Shown here in pieces: positions 35,151 through 46,488 of a DNA stretch of 64,000 bases. Every line of letters starts with the position of its first letter. Within the stretch, counting starts at the first letter, position 1. The notes beneath the pieces were generated by a model. The model was not told the origin of the DNA, ran no database searches, and saw nothing but the letters and a program-made list of their open reading frames with translations. The position numbers and the translations under genes were made by a program. Origin of the DNA: Chenopodium formosanum (Eukaryota; Streptophyta; Magnoliopsida; Caryophyllales; Amaranthaceae); NCBI GenBank assembly GCA_024500155.1, contig CM044860.1:8418501-8482500 (forward strand), in the 5' to 3' direction.

Positions 35151-36850
35151 TTATCCTCCGCAGCGGCCACCACCGCACCCTACTCCACAGGTAGTCCCAA
35201 CGCAAGAACCACTTTTCGTTTTGTGTACATCATCAATATTCATTATATCATGAAATGTGAAGAGACTATTATTTACTACTTCTGGTCTGCAGTTGTTGTT
35301 GCTTGGTCTTAGCAGTAGATCATCTTCTATTGTTGTCATTATGTTGTTCGCCCCATATTTCCTTCTATATGCTGTTCGGATGGTACAGTGGGCTGATATA
35401 GTTCCTGGTAGCAGAAACCAGTCCTCCTTGATATACTTGACAAATTTTTCTTTGTTAGTAATCTTAACATGAATCTGAACTCGTTTTAAATAGTGAAAAC
35501 TGTGCTGATTTTACCTGAAGAACTCCGGATTTTAAGCCAAAGAGAGCCACTGCCTTTCCATGAGGGTTTTTGGGAGAAAATTTGATTGCAGTGGTGAAGT
35601 CGTCAATTTCATCGTTCTGATCGTTGTGCTTGGTTTCATATTCTAATTTTTTACCAGGCATGAAAATTACCTGCATAAACACTAGTTCAAATAACATTTT
35701 GTTTCTTTGTAACGATTTAGTCGATTTTGTTCGGGGTAGAAAATTGTTTATGTTTACCTTCTTTTCACCAATAAGCGCCTAGTCTCATAGATGTTTCGTG
35801 GCTTGTGTTGAGGACGGAATTCCCATTGAGAATTCATGAAAGACCATCTTTCACCTACATTTTTCGCAAGTATACGAACTTCCCCTGACCTCGAACTGCC
35901 AATAATTTCTCTGATCTGTCTTTTTCCATGACATCTGAAGGTAAAAGCAACAACCAAAAGGACTTAGAACTTACCACATTAGTCTTGCTAACACTCAATA
36001 GTGTATATTATTTCTTAGACAGACAAAATTTTGGCATCAAATTATGCCCTGATCACCTCATATAGATTCCAATAACTGGATTTCCTGCCTCGTCTAGAAC
36101 ACAAGTATGGCTTGGGAAAAAGGCGTCATTTGAAGGAACCATGTAGAGCACATATGGAGCACCAACAGGAGGAGTGAACGAAAGAGACATTCGTAGACTT
36201 ATAGGCTTTGTGTCTCTAGATTGCGAGGGTGGAAACAACTCAAATCATCTGTCAACTGAGAGTTTGTCCGGCATTTATAGCATCTACTAAATATATTGTT
36301 GTAGTGCCAATAAATTTTTCTGAATTCCTGCCTTCTGTAGTACTTGAACTAGACATCAGCTCAATAAGTAGCTGTGCAGTTGGTTCAGATTGAAAACTAA
36401 CAACTGTTTCTTTGCAGATCCTGAAGAAATACTCTACATTTCCTTGCTGTTTGCTTTGTGAAGATTGCCTTGGTATTTCTGGCTGATGAAAATGAAGGAA
36501 AGTGATGGCATTAGCAACGTCGATTCCCAAAGTTCCAGACTATGATTTTTTATCTGCTGGTTAACACAACGGTGAAGTTATCAAGAATCCTACCATAAAG
36601 TTCCTCACAGTCTGTTTTATACCGCGTCTGAAGAAATATATAAATATTAGTCCTCCATTGGTGCAGCAACTAGTATTCCAATAACGTATAAATTTGTCTG
36701 TTACTTCCAAGGGATACTTACCGGATTAAGGCGATGAACCGTGAAGGTGCCAGATCCATTCACAGTCAAGGGGTACAACCAAAGGGCATTCTAGGACTGC
36801 AAACTCAGCTTGTTTGGCTAGCAATGTTAGCCAACAATTTTTGTACCTTA
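35151..36850 (-). pseudogene. Decayed GRDP (glycine-rich domain protein, DUF1399) gene
   Basis: Minus-strand blocks occur in the order of plant GRDP1/2 proteins. RYKNCWL and ECPLVVPLDCEWIWHLH lie at about 36848-36740, and RLNP before a GTAAGT donor follows. Next are RYKTDCEELYGRILDN (about 36630-36580), SFQSEPTAQLLIELMS (about 36410), KPISLRMSLSFTPPVGAP (about 36205), REIIGSSRSGEVRILA, IFMPGKKLEYE ... GKAVALFGLKSGVLQ (about 35690-35510), and a C-terminal exon ending CGVGCGGGRCGG at 35151. The WH-x-H-RLNP motif is split by about 7 extra bases (about 36735-36745), shifting frame. The second WH-rich DUF1399 block and other middle exons are missing, and stops interrupt several blocks. Introns are partly kept, so it is a degraded genomic copy, not a retrocopy. 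Intact GRDPs are roughly 700-800 aa, from memory. Some 3' exons remain open, so residual transcription is possible. Confidence 0.65.
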
Positions 36851-39042
36851 AGATATAGAAGGTGTCAATTTATTACAAAAACTCATGAATATTGCTGTAT
36901 AAATAAACTATTACAAGTGAATGATGTACATGTATGCTGCAAGGAAATACTAGTTGATCTTCATGATCAACAAAAATTGTCAATCATAAGGGTGTAAATG
37001 AGATTTCCATCATTTACTTAGGGATGGAATGGTAAATTTGCCATTGATAGTTGGCATTCTTGCCATATCACTACTCCAGCTCACAGTTACACAATCTACT
37101 CCAGCTGTCTTACTGAAGTTAGAAGGTTTACACTCAGCGTGATCTTTTGTGCTTCGGACCATTCGATCTTTCTGCTCCTCCTCCATAGTTCTTAAATATG
37201 AGCCTATGCCGCACTCGCAAATCAAGAAAAAAAAAAGTCCACTTCTCTAGTCCAAAGGAGATTTTATCCCAAAACCATATGACAATAGGAAGTTTAGCTC
37301 TTTAACCTTATAAAGTGTTTAGCTCTCTCAACTTTTTATCAATGTGGAACACTTACATGTATTATTTGGTAGGATATACTTCAACAATAGTAATTTATAG
37401 TGTGTGAATGAAACGTCTAGGACTATACTCTGTAGCACTTAAAATTAGCTCCAACACAGATCGTGTTTTCTTAGAGATTTGTCCTCAATCAGGCTGAAAA
37501 AAGGAAGAACTTTATTGTATGTCACAAATTTGAGGTATCACCATTTATTTAGTAGCCTTACCAAAACATTCCTCGCTATTTACCCAAATGATAACCTCTT
37601 TATGCACCATGCTACATTATCGTAGACCATCATTACAAACTCCTTTGTTCATGATGAACCTAGTCCATGTGTTATACGATATTATGAGATAACATTGTAT
37701 GTGATATTATATATTGTGATATAAGGAGTCTAGAATTATTAGGACTTAGGAGATAGAATTCAGAATATAGATATTATTATTAACAAATATTTATCAAAAG
37801 ACTTTGGAAAACAATTATTGTGAATATGTGATATTGTATAAATGTGTAAATGATAAATAAAAAATGCTATGCGACAATTAATAAGAAAATGAAAAGTGAT
37901 TATTCCGTGTAGTTATCGACAAAAATCTTTCTCATGACATAAGTAACTATAATACTAAAGTAATAAATAACTTCTTACAGTACATTGATATTATTTAAAT
38001 TGCACGATCAACCAATAATATTTAAAAACCTTGACTAAAAATACGAAGTATAACATGGAGTGTGTGTGTCAAAAAAAAAAAACATAGAGTGAAAATAGTT
38101 TTAAAATATTAAATAACTCATTTGTGTCAGCCTAACACCACTCGGCCACTTGCAACTTTTAGTGCAAGTTAGTGGTGAATCACCAAACAATGTACTTTAG
38201 AAAATGTTTGCAATTGTTTGTCTCCATCACAATTTAAATTACATTTTTACTACACGTATTCTTACAGGCTACAACTTGTAACGTCTTCAAAAATTAGTAT
38301 TTTTATTGGTTTGTTTGTCCCAATTACAAATTAAAAAAGTATTAGCGTTCTAATTCTTTTTCTAGAACTGTCCTAGTGCTTCAATCTCACTCTCAAATCT
38401 TTCTCAGCTCAATTCAATGGACAAATAATAAAATCTTAGTGTGATAGAGTATAAAAATTAATCTTAAACTTAAATCATTAATTTAAACTTTTTGTTGAGT
38501 TAGCCCCCTGACATAATATTAAAGTCAACGTGACGGATTTATATCTCATATATCTCTCCTTCATGTATGGACTTGTATTGTTTTTTCTTAACACTCAGCG
38601 CAAAATTTGGGAAAATATTTTATATTTAAAAAATTTTGCATCCATTGCTGTAATTAAGCCACTATGAACTATTACCTTGAATTTAAGACCACTACAATCA
38701 TACACAACTTTGACATTATAACGAGGAAATCCTACTAGAAGAAAGGGACCTCTTTAGATGAAGGGAATAAGGGATGATCTGGAAAATTTATTTGTGAAAT
38801 GTAATGGTACCATGGTTCATTGACGTATATGATTCATTAAGAAACTAAATTATGGTAAGCGAATCAACCACACATTATGACATTAGCTTAATTGGATTAA
38901 TTGCTATTTGTTAATCACTTAGTAGTCAAATCAACCACATATCCATGACATGATGACATGTTAGTTGGTCAAAAGCTAAACCAATAATAATTTGATTCCT
39001 TATCCCCAATAAAATCTAATCCTCTACCCTTAATTATTATTA

Positions 39043-39126
39043 CCTCCATTTTAAATTATTTGTAATGATTAAATATTTTGTAATTACACTTTATATTAAA
39101 TCGTATCAAATAATTTATAACTAAGG
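39043..39126. mobile_element. 84-bp Stowaway-like MITE
   Basis: CCTCCATTTTAAATTATTTG at the left mirrors CAAATAATTTATAACTAAGG at the right, with TA on both sides (39041-39042, 39127-39128). It is an almost complete hairpin. Confidence 0.55.
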
Positions 39127-39360
39127 TAATAGCTGCATTTTTCTTGTACATTATTGATTGAGTTAAAGAATTATTTTTCTTAATACTCCATAGTATTTTA
39201 TCTCTACTTTCTTTTTAGATTGAATGCAAATTCATCTGATTATTTCTTCTCTCTTTTTAGTAAAATTTATGTCATACTTCCTCTATTTTGTAAGTACATA
39301 TTGGTTTTATTTCACTATTTACTTATTATTATTTTTGACATATTTTTTTTCTGTTATATA

Positions 39361-39467
39361 GGGCTTATTTTGATTTACTGAACTGAGATGAACTGAATAT
39401 TTTATGAGAGAAGGAAATTAGGAGCTGAACTGATTGAAACTGAAAATAAGCCGAAAAGAATAGGGCC
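39361..39467. mobile_element. Possible small inverted-repeat MITE
   Basis: GGGCTTATTTTGATTTACTG and the inverse of the right end (GGCCCTATTCTTTTCGGC) are partly complementary. ATA occurs on both sides, and the interior has CTGAACTGAGATGAACTGAA repeats like those in the Harbinger-type element at 28565. Confidence 0.4.
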
Positions 39468-39978
39468 ATAATAATGTTATTGTATAATATATTGTTGAAT
39501 TAGTCTTTTTTTATAAACAGTATTGGATTAGTCTTATCGTAAAATACATAATGAAATACAAGTATGTAAATGGTATGTCTTTTAATGAATAATGAATAGT
39601 GATTAGTGATGAGATGCTAATTGAGGAGTATGAGGACACATCTTGTGGACAGGTAGGGTAATTATTAAAGCTATAGCAACCTACCAAAACATAGTCTTCC
39701 TCTTGGTTGGGGTTATGCTGTAAACGATTCCCACATCTTTAATTTTTTTTTTAAAAAAAAAAGTTAACTTTTTTTTTTTTTTTTTGAAACCAAAAAAAAG
39801 TTAACTTTATTTAATTAATCAATAAATTTACGTAGTAATTAACTAATTATTCTCACAAAAATAAATTATAGATGAAAAAAAAAAAAAAAAAAAAACAAAT
39901 TTAGAGCATTTATATGATTATATCCACCAAAATCCAACCTAACATAGACCTATAAAAACAACATGCTTTCCCTCAACC

Positions 39979-39986
39979 TATAAAAC
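39979..39986 (+). promoter_or_regulatory. Candidate TATA box of CIPK8
   Basis: CTATAAAACCCC lies about 400 bases upstream of the CIPK8 ATG. It is the best TATA match in the flank and would imply a leader of roughly 370 bases, consistent with the T-rich leader seen. Confidence 0.35.
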
Positions 39987-40385
39987 CCCAAACCCATTTT
40001 TCATGTTTAATGCTTATATTCTATGCTTTTTCGGCACAAAATTTTCATTAAACCCATACTTTATTTTCCCACCAATTGCAATTTGGCAATTAAACAAGAA
40101 AACAAAAACCCAATTTTTCAGGACTCTATTTATTTTTTGCAGGACTTTTTAAAGTTGTTAGCTTTTTGATCTTTTTTAATCTTTTTAAATTATTATAGAA
40201 ATTGGGTATCAATCAAATTTCATAATTGTGGGTATTTTTTTTTCAAGATCGGTGGGAAAAGAGGAAATCTTCATCTTTACTCTTTGATTTTATGCTGTTT
40301 GTGAAGTAAAAAGAGAGAATTTTGTGTATGTCCTGCCAAATTGGACAATTGAATTTCTAGAGTAAGAAATTAAGGAGAGAAAGAG

Positions 40386-43300
40386 ATGGTGGTGAGAAAA
40401 GTAGGAAAGTATGAGATAGGAAGAACAATTGGAGAAGGAACTTTTGCTAAGGTGAAATTTGCTCAGAACACAGAAACTGGTGAAAGTGTTGCCATGAAAG
40501 TTCTTGATCGAAGTGCCATCCTTAAGCATAAGATGGTTGAGCAGGTGATTTCCTCTCTTATCGTTATTTGACTAAGTAAAAAAATTAGAATTGGGAGATC
40601 CACTATGATAATTTTGTGGGGGTTATAATTAAGTTGGGAATTGGTTGATTTTTGACTTGTTATGTGTTTTTCTTGTGATTTTAGTTGAAAAGGCGTAATC
40701 GAGCTTATAATATATATGTGTTGATGTTGCATAGTAGATGATTTGTGTATGTTGGATGGAGACTTGCATTGATATCTGATAGGCCGTCGTCGAGCCTAGT
40801 CAAAGATTAATTACCACCTGCTGACTAATGTTGTTGTAATTGGTTCTTGAAAGTACAATCAAATCCTAAGGGATAGTACATTATAAAGGGTTGATTACTT
40901 GATTTTCTGGAGGAAATTGCATTTCAATTTTGTGAATATCATTGTGAATTCCTAAAATTTAAGATTTTCCTACATTACCCTAATTACTTATTGAGTTGGT
41001 GGTGGTTGCTTCTCAAGTAGGTTAATAATGAGAAGCAATTTTGATTAGTTGATAAAATTTTGTAATCTGGCTAATCCAAGTCTCTACTCACCTGCCATTA
41101 GCAATGATCAAGGTGTAAGGATCCAGCCTTGAATATTAGTTGGCTTTGTGACTCTTGTAGTTCTGTAGTCTTTCTATGTTAGACCAATCTCAACATTGTT
41201 ACCTTTTTTAGCTAGCCTCGCACCGTGATTTGAAGGGGCAAACCTAGTGAAAGTCTGTGCTTTATCAGGCTCATTCCTAGTAAAGCAGTACCACCTCACA
41301 GGCTCACGCCCATAATTTGCTGCTCTGTTTGGTGTAGTGCATACTTTGTGGATATGAATTTTCAGAAGTATCAACTGGATGATATTGAACACCTTTTAAT
41401 TTTTCTTAAGAGTACCACCACTCTGCATCTATGCCTAATTGTTACTTGTTCGCCATAGAAGATGAAGTTTGCTTATGCATTATTTTTCCTATTTATGTTC
41501 GAGCTTTGTGGCACTATTATACTGTAACATAGTATGATTTATTGAGATGTGTAATTAGGGTTTAAGCTAAGTCGGAGTAAGACTGAATATTTGGTATGTC
41601 GTTTTGGCACTCAGAGGGGGACAAGCAATGAAGTGGTGAGTTTGGATGGAAAGGATTTGACCATGAGTGAATGTTTTAAGTACCTAGGGTCGATCATCCA
41701 GAAGAATGGTGACATTGATCAAGACGTGACCCACAGGATTAAGTCAGGGTGGCTTAAATGGAGAGCGGCCACGGGAGTGCTATGCGACCGCAGCATTCCC
41801 TTAAAGTTGAAGGGAAAATTCTACAGGACTGCCATAAGACCAGTGTTGCTCTATGGTACAGAATGTTGGGCTTCTAAGAAAGAGCATATTAAAAAGATGG
41901 AGGTTACGGAAATGCGCATGTTAAGGTGGATGTGTGGAAACACTTTAAGAGATAGAATCAGAAATGAGGTTATTCGCAAGAAAGTAGGTGTGGCGGGCAT
42001 TGTAGATAAATTAAGGGAAAATCGTCTGCGTTGGTTTGGACATGTAAGACGGAGACCCGAGGGTGCACCGGTGCGAAGAGTGGAAGAGTGGGACCATGGA
42101 GGGATTAAACGAGGAAGAGGGAGACCAAAGATGACTTGGTTGGAAGGAGTGAGGAAGGATATGAAGTGCATGGATTTACGTGAGGATGAAGTTTTGGATC
42201 GTAAGGGATGGAGGAGAAAGATTTATGTTGATGACTACACGGAATAATCAAATTTGGTTCATGTTAGCCGACCCCACTTTTGGGATTAAGGCTTTGATTG
42301 ATTGATTGATTGATTGTAATTGAAGATTATATTTGCATAAATTGGCAACAATCAGACACTTAATTTCTATTGCTGATATGTGTCTGTTGCTGGTTCTTTG
42401 CTTAAATGTAATTGTATGGCTTGTTCCAAATTTGTTTGCTTAGGATTGTATGAAAATGAATTGGTTTGCATCAAAGTATATGATTTTCTTTCTCTCATAC
42501 CCCTCCTCATCCTGCTTCTATGCTCTCTAATCTTTTGGAAGTTACACCATATTGCTAATTGTACTTCCCTGCATCTCACCTCTCGTTAGTTTTCACTATA
42601 CTTGATTGTACCATTACACACTGAGCATATTTGCCTTTTTGCAGATAAAAAGGGAGATAACCATAATGAAACTTGTTAGGCATCCACATGTTGTTCGGTT
42701 ACATGAGGTAAGGATGCTTTGGTCAGAGTATTTTTTCATAAGTGAAGCAGAGTTTGTATTCCATGACTGGTGTGCTATAATTTTTATAGGCTGTGTGTTG
42801 TGAATACATTTTTCCTTAATAATGGAGTAGAAGAATATATTACTAGTGTTAATGGAAGAATTTTGCTTACAGAATTAGAAGAGTTTACCCTAAATAATAG
42901 GGGGCCATGAAAAAATTATTGTAGATAGATTATGCTTTGTGTTTTGTGAGGTTGCAAAATGTCCTTGAAATAAGCTGGTGTTGTCAACTGTGCAGGTACT
43001 GGCAAGTCGTACCAAGATCTATATCATATTAGAATACATTACGGGTGGTGAATTGTTTGATAAAATTGTAAGTATTTTGTGCTGAGTTTTTGTTTTGAGA
43101 TATGACCTTGTTTTGTGCTGAGTTTTTGTTTTTGAGTTTTTGCTAATTGTACTTCCCTGCAGGCTCACCGTGGACGACTCAGCGAGGTGGAAGCGCGCAC
43201 ATATTTCCAGCAATTGATTGATGGGGTAGAGTTTTGCCATAGCAAAGGGGTTTACCATAGGGATTTGAAGGTGAATTTCTATTGTTATCAAAACGACCAT

Positions 43301-45713
43301 TTTGCTGATATTGCCTTATGAGCATCCTAAAATCCGTTTTTATGTTTGTCCAGCCTGAAAATCTTCTCCTAGATTCCCAGGGAAATTTAAAAATATCTGA
43401 TTTTGGACTTAGTGCACAACCTCCGGAGGTATATATATCATAATATTTTTGACTTTTTGTCCAGTTTAAGAGATGTTATATATTTAGATGATTAACACTA
43501 GGCTTTATTTTATTTAGGGCGTTAGTCTCCTGAAGACTACTTGTGGGACTCCTAACTATGTGGCGCCAGAGGTAAAGGCACTTCAGCAAACTACTTTATA
43601 TATGTTTTTTTTTTTTTTTTTTTTGACTCCTAAATCATAATTTATCTTCAAATCGTCTACTAGGTTCTCAATCACAAGGGCTACGATGGTGCTCTGGCAG
43701 ATATATGGTCTTGTGGGATTATCCTTTATGTCTTGATGGCAGGTTATCTCCCATTTGACGAACTTGAACTCACGACACTATACAGTAAGGCATGAACATT
43801 TTGATTGGACTCATTGGAGTTAATATGACTTCCTTGTTAACATTGATCCTTTGTTAAAGCTATCAGACTTTTGGTAACATTGACCCCCTGTATACTTGAT
43901 CCTTTTCTTCTTCTAATCCTGCTGGATATAATTGTTCCTTTAATAAAAATGTTTTTCATTGATGAATTCTCCCATGTAATACGAGCAAGTATCAAAGCAT
44001 TAAAATTATTCTGGCATTGTTCCCTTTATCTCAATTCATCTTCACACTTGACTTTTCATTTCTGATCTGCAGATTGCAAATGCCGATTTTTCATTTCCTT
44101 CTTGGTTCTCCATGGGAGCAAAATCTTTAATCAAGCGAATATTGGACCCAAATCCTCAAAGCGTAAGATTTTTCTGTCAAACTTAAGTTGTGCGTACTCA
44201 AGTGTATACAAGCATATGAAAACCTGATCACTTTGATGAAGCTTTTAGTACCTTTTCACAATTTGTTTTATGTTTTTACTTGTCAGACTATTTCAGTGAC
44301 TTTATGTATTTAACTCTGAGTTGTATGTTCTTTTCTTCTTATTCTTCTCTGCAGCGCATTAGGATGGAAGATATTAAGGATGATGAATGGTTCAAAAAAG
44401 ATTATACTCCTGTGAGTTATATTGAATATGAAGATGTCAACTTGGATGACATAAATGCTGTTTTCGATGAGACTGAGGTCAGTAATAACTTGAAATTTGG
44501 TTCCCTAGTTTTAGTTCATCTGAGATAGGAGAGGCTAATTCACATCACATTCCCTGAATTTAAATTTAATTTTATCTTAGTTCATCTTTTCATACGGGGT
44601 ATGATGTCACTTTTATTGCAGAATCAGCAAGAGTATCAGCAACATGGAGATGATGATGCTGGGCCATTGATTCTCAATGCATTTGACCTTATCATTCTAT
44701 CACAGGGATTAAATCTTCAATCCTTGTTTGATAAAGGCAAGGTATGAAGCTGTATCTCCTGGCTCCTTTATACTTTTGCTATCTTGAACCTATCATGTCT
44801 CTGTGTGTGGTATTTCACTACATTTTCCTACTTTTGCTATCTTGAACCTATCATCTCTTTTTTACTGCTTAAAGTATCCTTTCACTCTTTAACAGGATTC
44901 AGTGAAACATCAAACACGCTTTGTTTCCCAAAAGCCAGAAAAAGTTGTCTTATCAAGTATGGAAGTAGTTGCCCAATCAATGGGTTTCAAGACGCATATA
45001 CGGAACTATAAGGTAGGAAGTCCTAGGAGCTTTTAACAATCTTTCTCAACCTTAATCTTAGATCTGTTATTTGGTGGTGACATTTTTTTTATGCTTGCTG
45101 TTTATGTTTGCTAGCAATAATATTTGTTTCTTTCTCTTTTTCTGTCAGATGAGGATTGAAGGTCTATCAGCTAATAAGACTGGAAATATCACTGTGATTT
45201 TAGAAGTAAGTCTTCCTCTTCATTGTGGTTGGTTACTCTGATGTTCTGAATTCTTTTCATTGGTGGGAAGTTGGAACTGGTTTAGATTCATTTTTCCAGG
45301 TATTTGAAGTTGCGCCTACATTTTTGTTGGTAGATATTCAAAGAGTTGCCGGTGATCCTAATGAGTACCTCAATGTTAGTTTTTTTACTTGCTTTTCTTA
45401 TGATTTAATTAGCAGTTAACTTGTCGAGTGATTGGACACCTAAGAGAGTATTTCATCTCTGGTTCCCCAATTATTATCAACAATTGCTCTACATTTTCTG
45501 GACTGCTGTTTATGCCATGTCATTTATAGTTCAGAGGAATACTATTAGCGCAGCAGTGCTACTTCTCAAAATCATGCAATTGACTGTTACTTTTTCATGT
45601 CGTAGTTTTACAAAAACTTCTGCGAAAATCTGGATGATATAATTTGGAAGCCTCCTAATGATTCGGGGGTATCAAGAATTGGCAAGAACAAGATGGGTAG
45701 AAAGCGTCTGTAG
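40386..45713 (+). CDS. CIPK8: CBL-interacting protein kinase 8 (SnRK3)
   Basis: Fourteen exons give 448 aa: 40386-40544, 42645-42707, 42996-43067, 43163-43270, 43354-43428, 43518-43571, 43664-43789, 44073-44162, 44355-44477, 44622-44741, 44896-45012, 45149-45205, 45300-45374, 45606-45713. All junctions are phase 0. The Ser/Thr kinase domain shows the glycine loop IGEGTFAKV, VAMK lysine, HRDLKPEN catalytic loop, DFGLS and activation loop TTCGTPNYVAPE. The regulatory half has the NAF/FISL motif NAFDLIILSQGLNLQSLF, which binds calcineurin-B-like calcium sensors, and the PP2C-interaction region QTRFVSQKPEKVVLSSME. It matches Arabidopsis CIPK8 (about 445 aa), linked to calcium signalling, nitrate response and sodium export. 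Intron 7 seems to use a GC donor (AAG|GCATGA); all others are GT-AG. Intron 1 (2.1 kb) holds an RTE LINE. Its 3' end converges on the SHM gene. Confidence 0.95.
41551..42316 (+). mobile_element. 5'-truncated RTE-type LINE in CIPK8 intron 1
   Basis: An open frame (41561-42247) encodes the C-terminal part of a non-LTR retrotransposon polyprotein. It has FKYLGSIIQKNGDID, RPVLLYGTECWA, EMRMLRWMCG, VRRRPEGAPVRRVE and GRGRPKMTWLEGVRKD, typical of plant RTE elements downstream of the reverse transcriptase core. The 3' tail reads GGGATTAAGGCTTTG followed by (ATTG)n. The catalytic RT region and endonuclease are missing. The long intact frame suggests a fairly young insertion, in the same orientation as the host gene. 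Confidence 0.85.
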
Positions 45714-46488
45714 CCTTGATCTTACTTCAGAATAATTAGGAGGCTTTTGGATTGTGATGAGCTTACTTACATTCCCACATCTGTATCAGTTGGATCCACG
45801 AAAGAAAACTAAGAGACAGCAGTGTAGCTAACTCGGGATTGAAGAGCAGAACTCACTCCAAATGATGTTTGTATATCTTTTCTTAGGGAGAAAAGGCTAT
45901 AGAATTTTCTGTACTATATTACATAGTTTTGAGGAAATTAAGTATGACCTTAATTAATACAAAGTATGGTTTTTGTAAATCTCATGGGTTTTCTTTACTT
46001 TTTGAAAGGCAGACAAATTTTGCTTAATATGAAGAAATGCTGAATTTTGATTTTGTTTGCTTCTTTGCTTGTTATACATATAATAGTGAGCTGATTGTCT
46101 TAGATAAGTTAATGTTACAGTGTGTTCTATTGAGTAATTATTAGTTTAATGTAGGGAAAGTCCCTGATGATTGAACGTGTAGTGCAGTAATTTCAGCTTC
46201 CTCTATTAAGAAAAATACTGATTCTTTGCTTATTTGTTTAATACCAAAAAAGAGTGATAAACTAATACGTAAAAAATAACTGCTAATATTGGCGACATTT
46301 AATTTGTCGCTGTCATGATACATGCCTGATGCAAATTCATACTGAATAATATCATACTGCCGTATACTTGGATCCTCTCCTTTCAAATAGTTGTTTTGCC
46401 GATACTTAACTATAGCCTGTTCAATTTTCCACTGGAGAGTCTGACCAATTATCTGAGCAACGCTCTCGAACTTTCGCTACTGCAATGT
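45714..46488. other. Convergent 3' region between CIPK8 and SHM
   Basis: About 775 bases hold the 3' untranslated regions of two convergent genes. No further gene, repeat or element is evident. Confidence 0.6.

Larger units (their letters stand above)
37226..40385. other. Spacer upstream of CIPK8
   Basis: No gene seen. It contains two small MITEs (39043-39126, 39361-39467), A/T homopolymers near 39745-39790 and 39875, and the CIPK8 promoter and leader. The open frame at 37010-37225 (minus) has no recognisable homology to GRDP or other families. Confidence 0.5.

Noticed and set aside
37010..37225. 71-codon open frame as the first exon of the GRDP remnant
   Set aside because: It does not resemble GRDP N-termini, and the link is positional only.
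43781..43791. GT donor at TACA|GTAAGG for CIPK8 intron 7
   Set aside because: It puts exon 8 out of frame with the conserved IANADFSF sequence; the GC donor five bases later keeps it.
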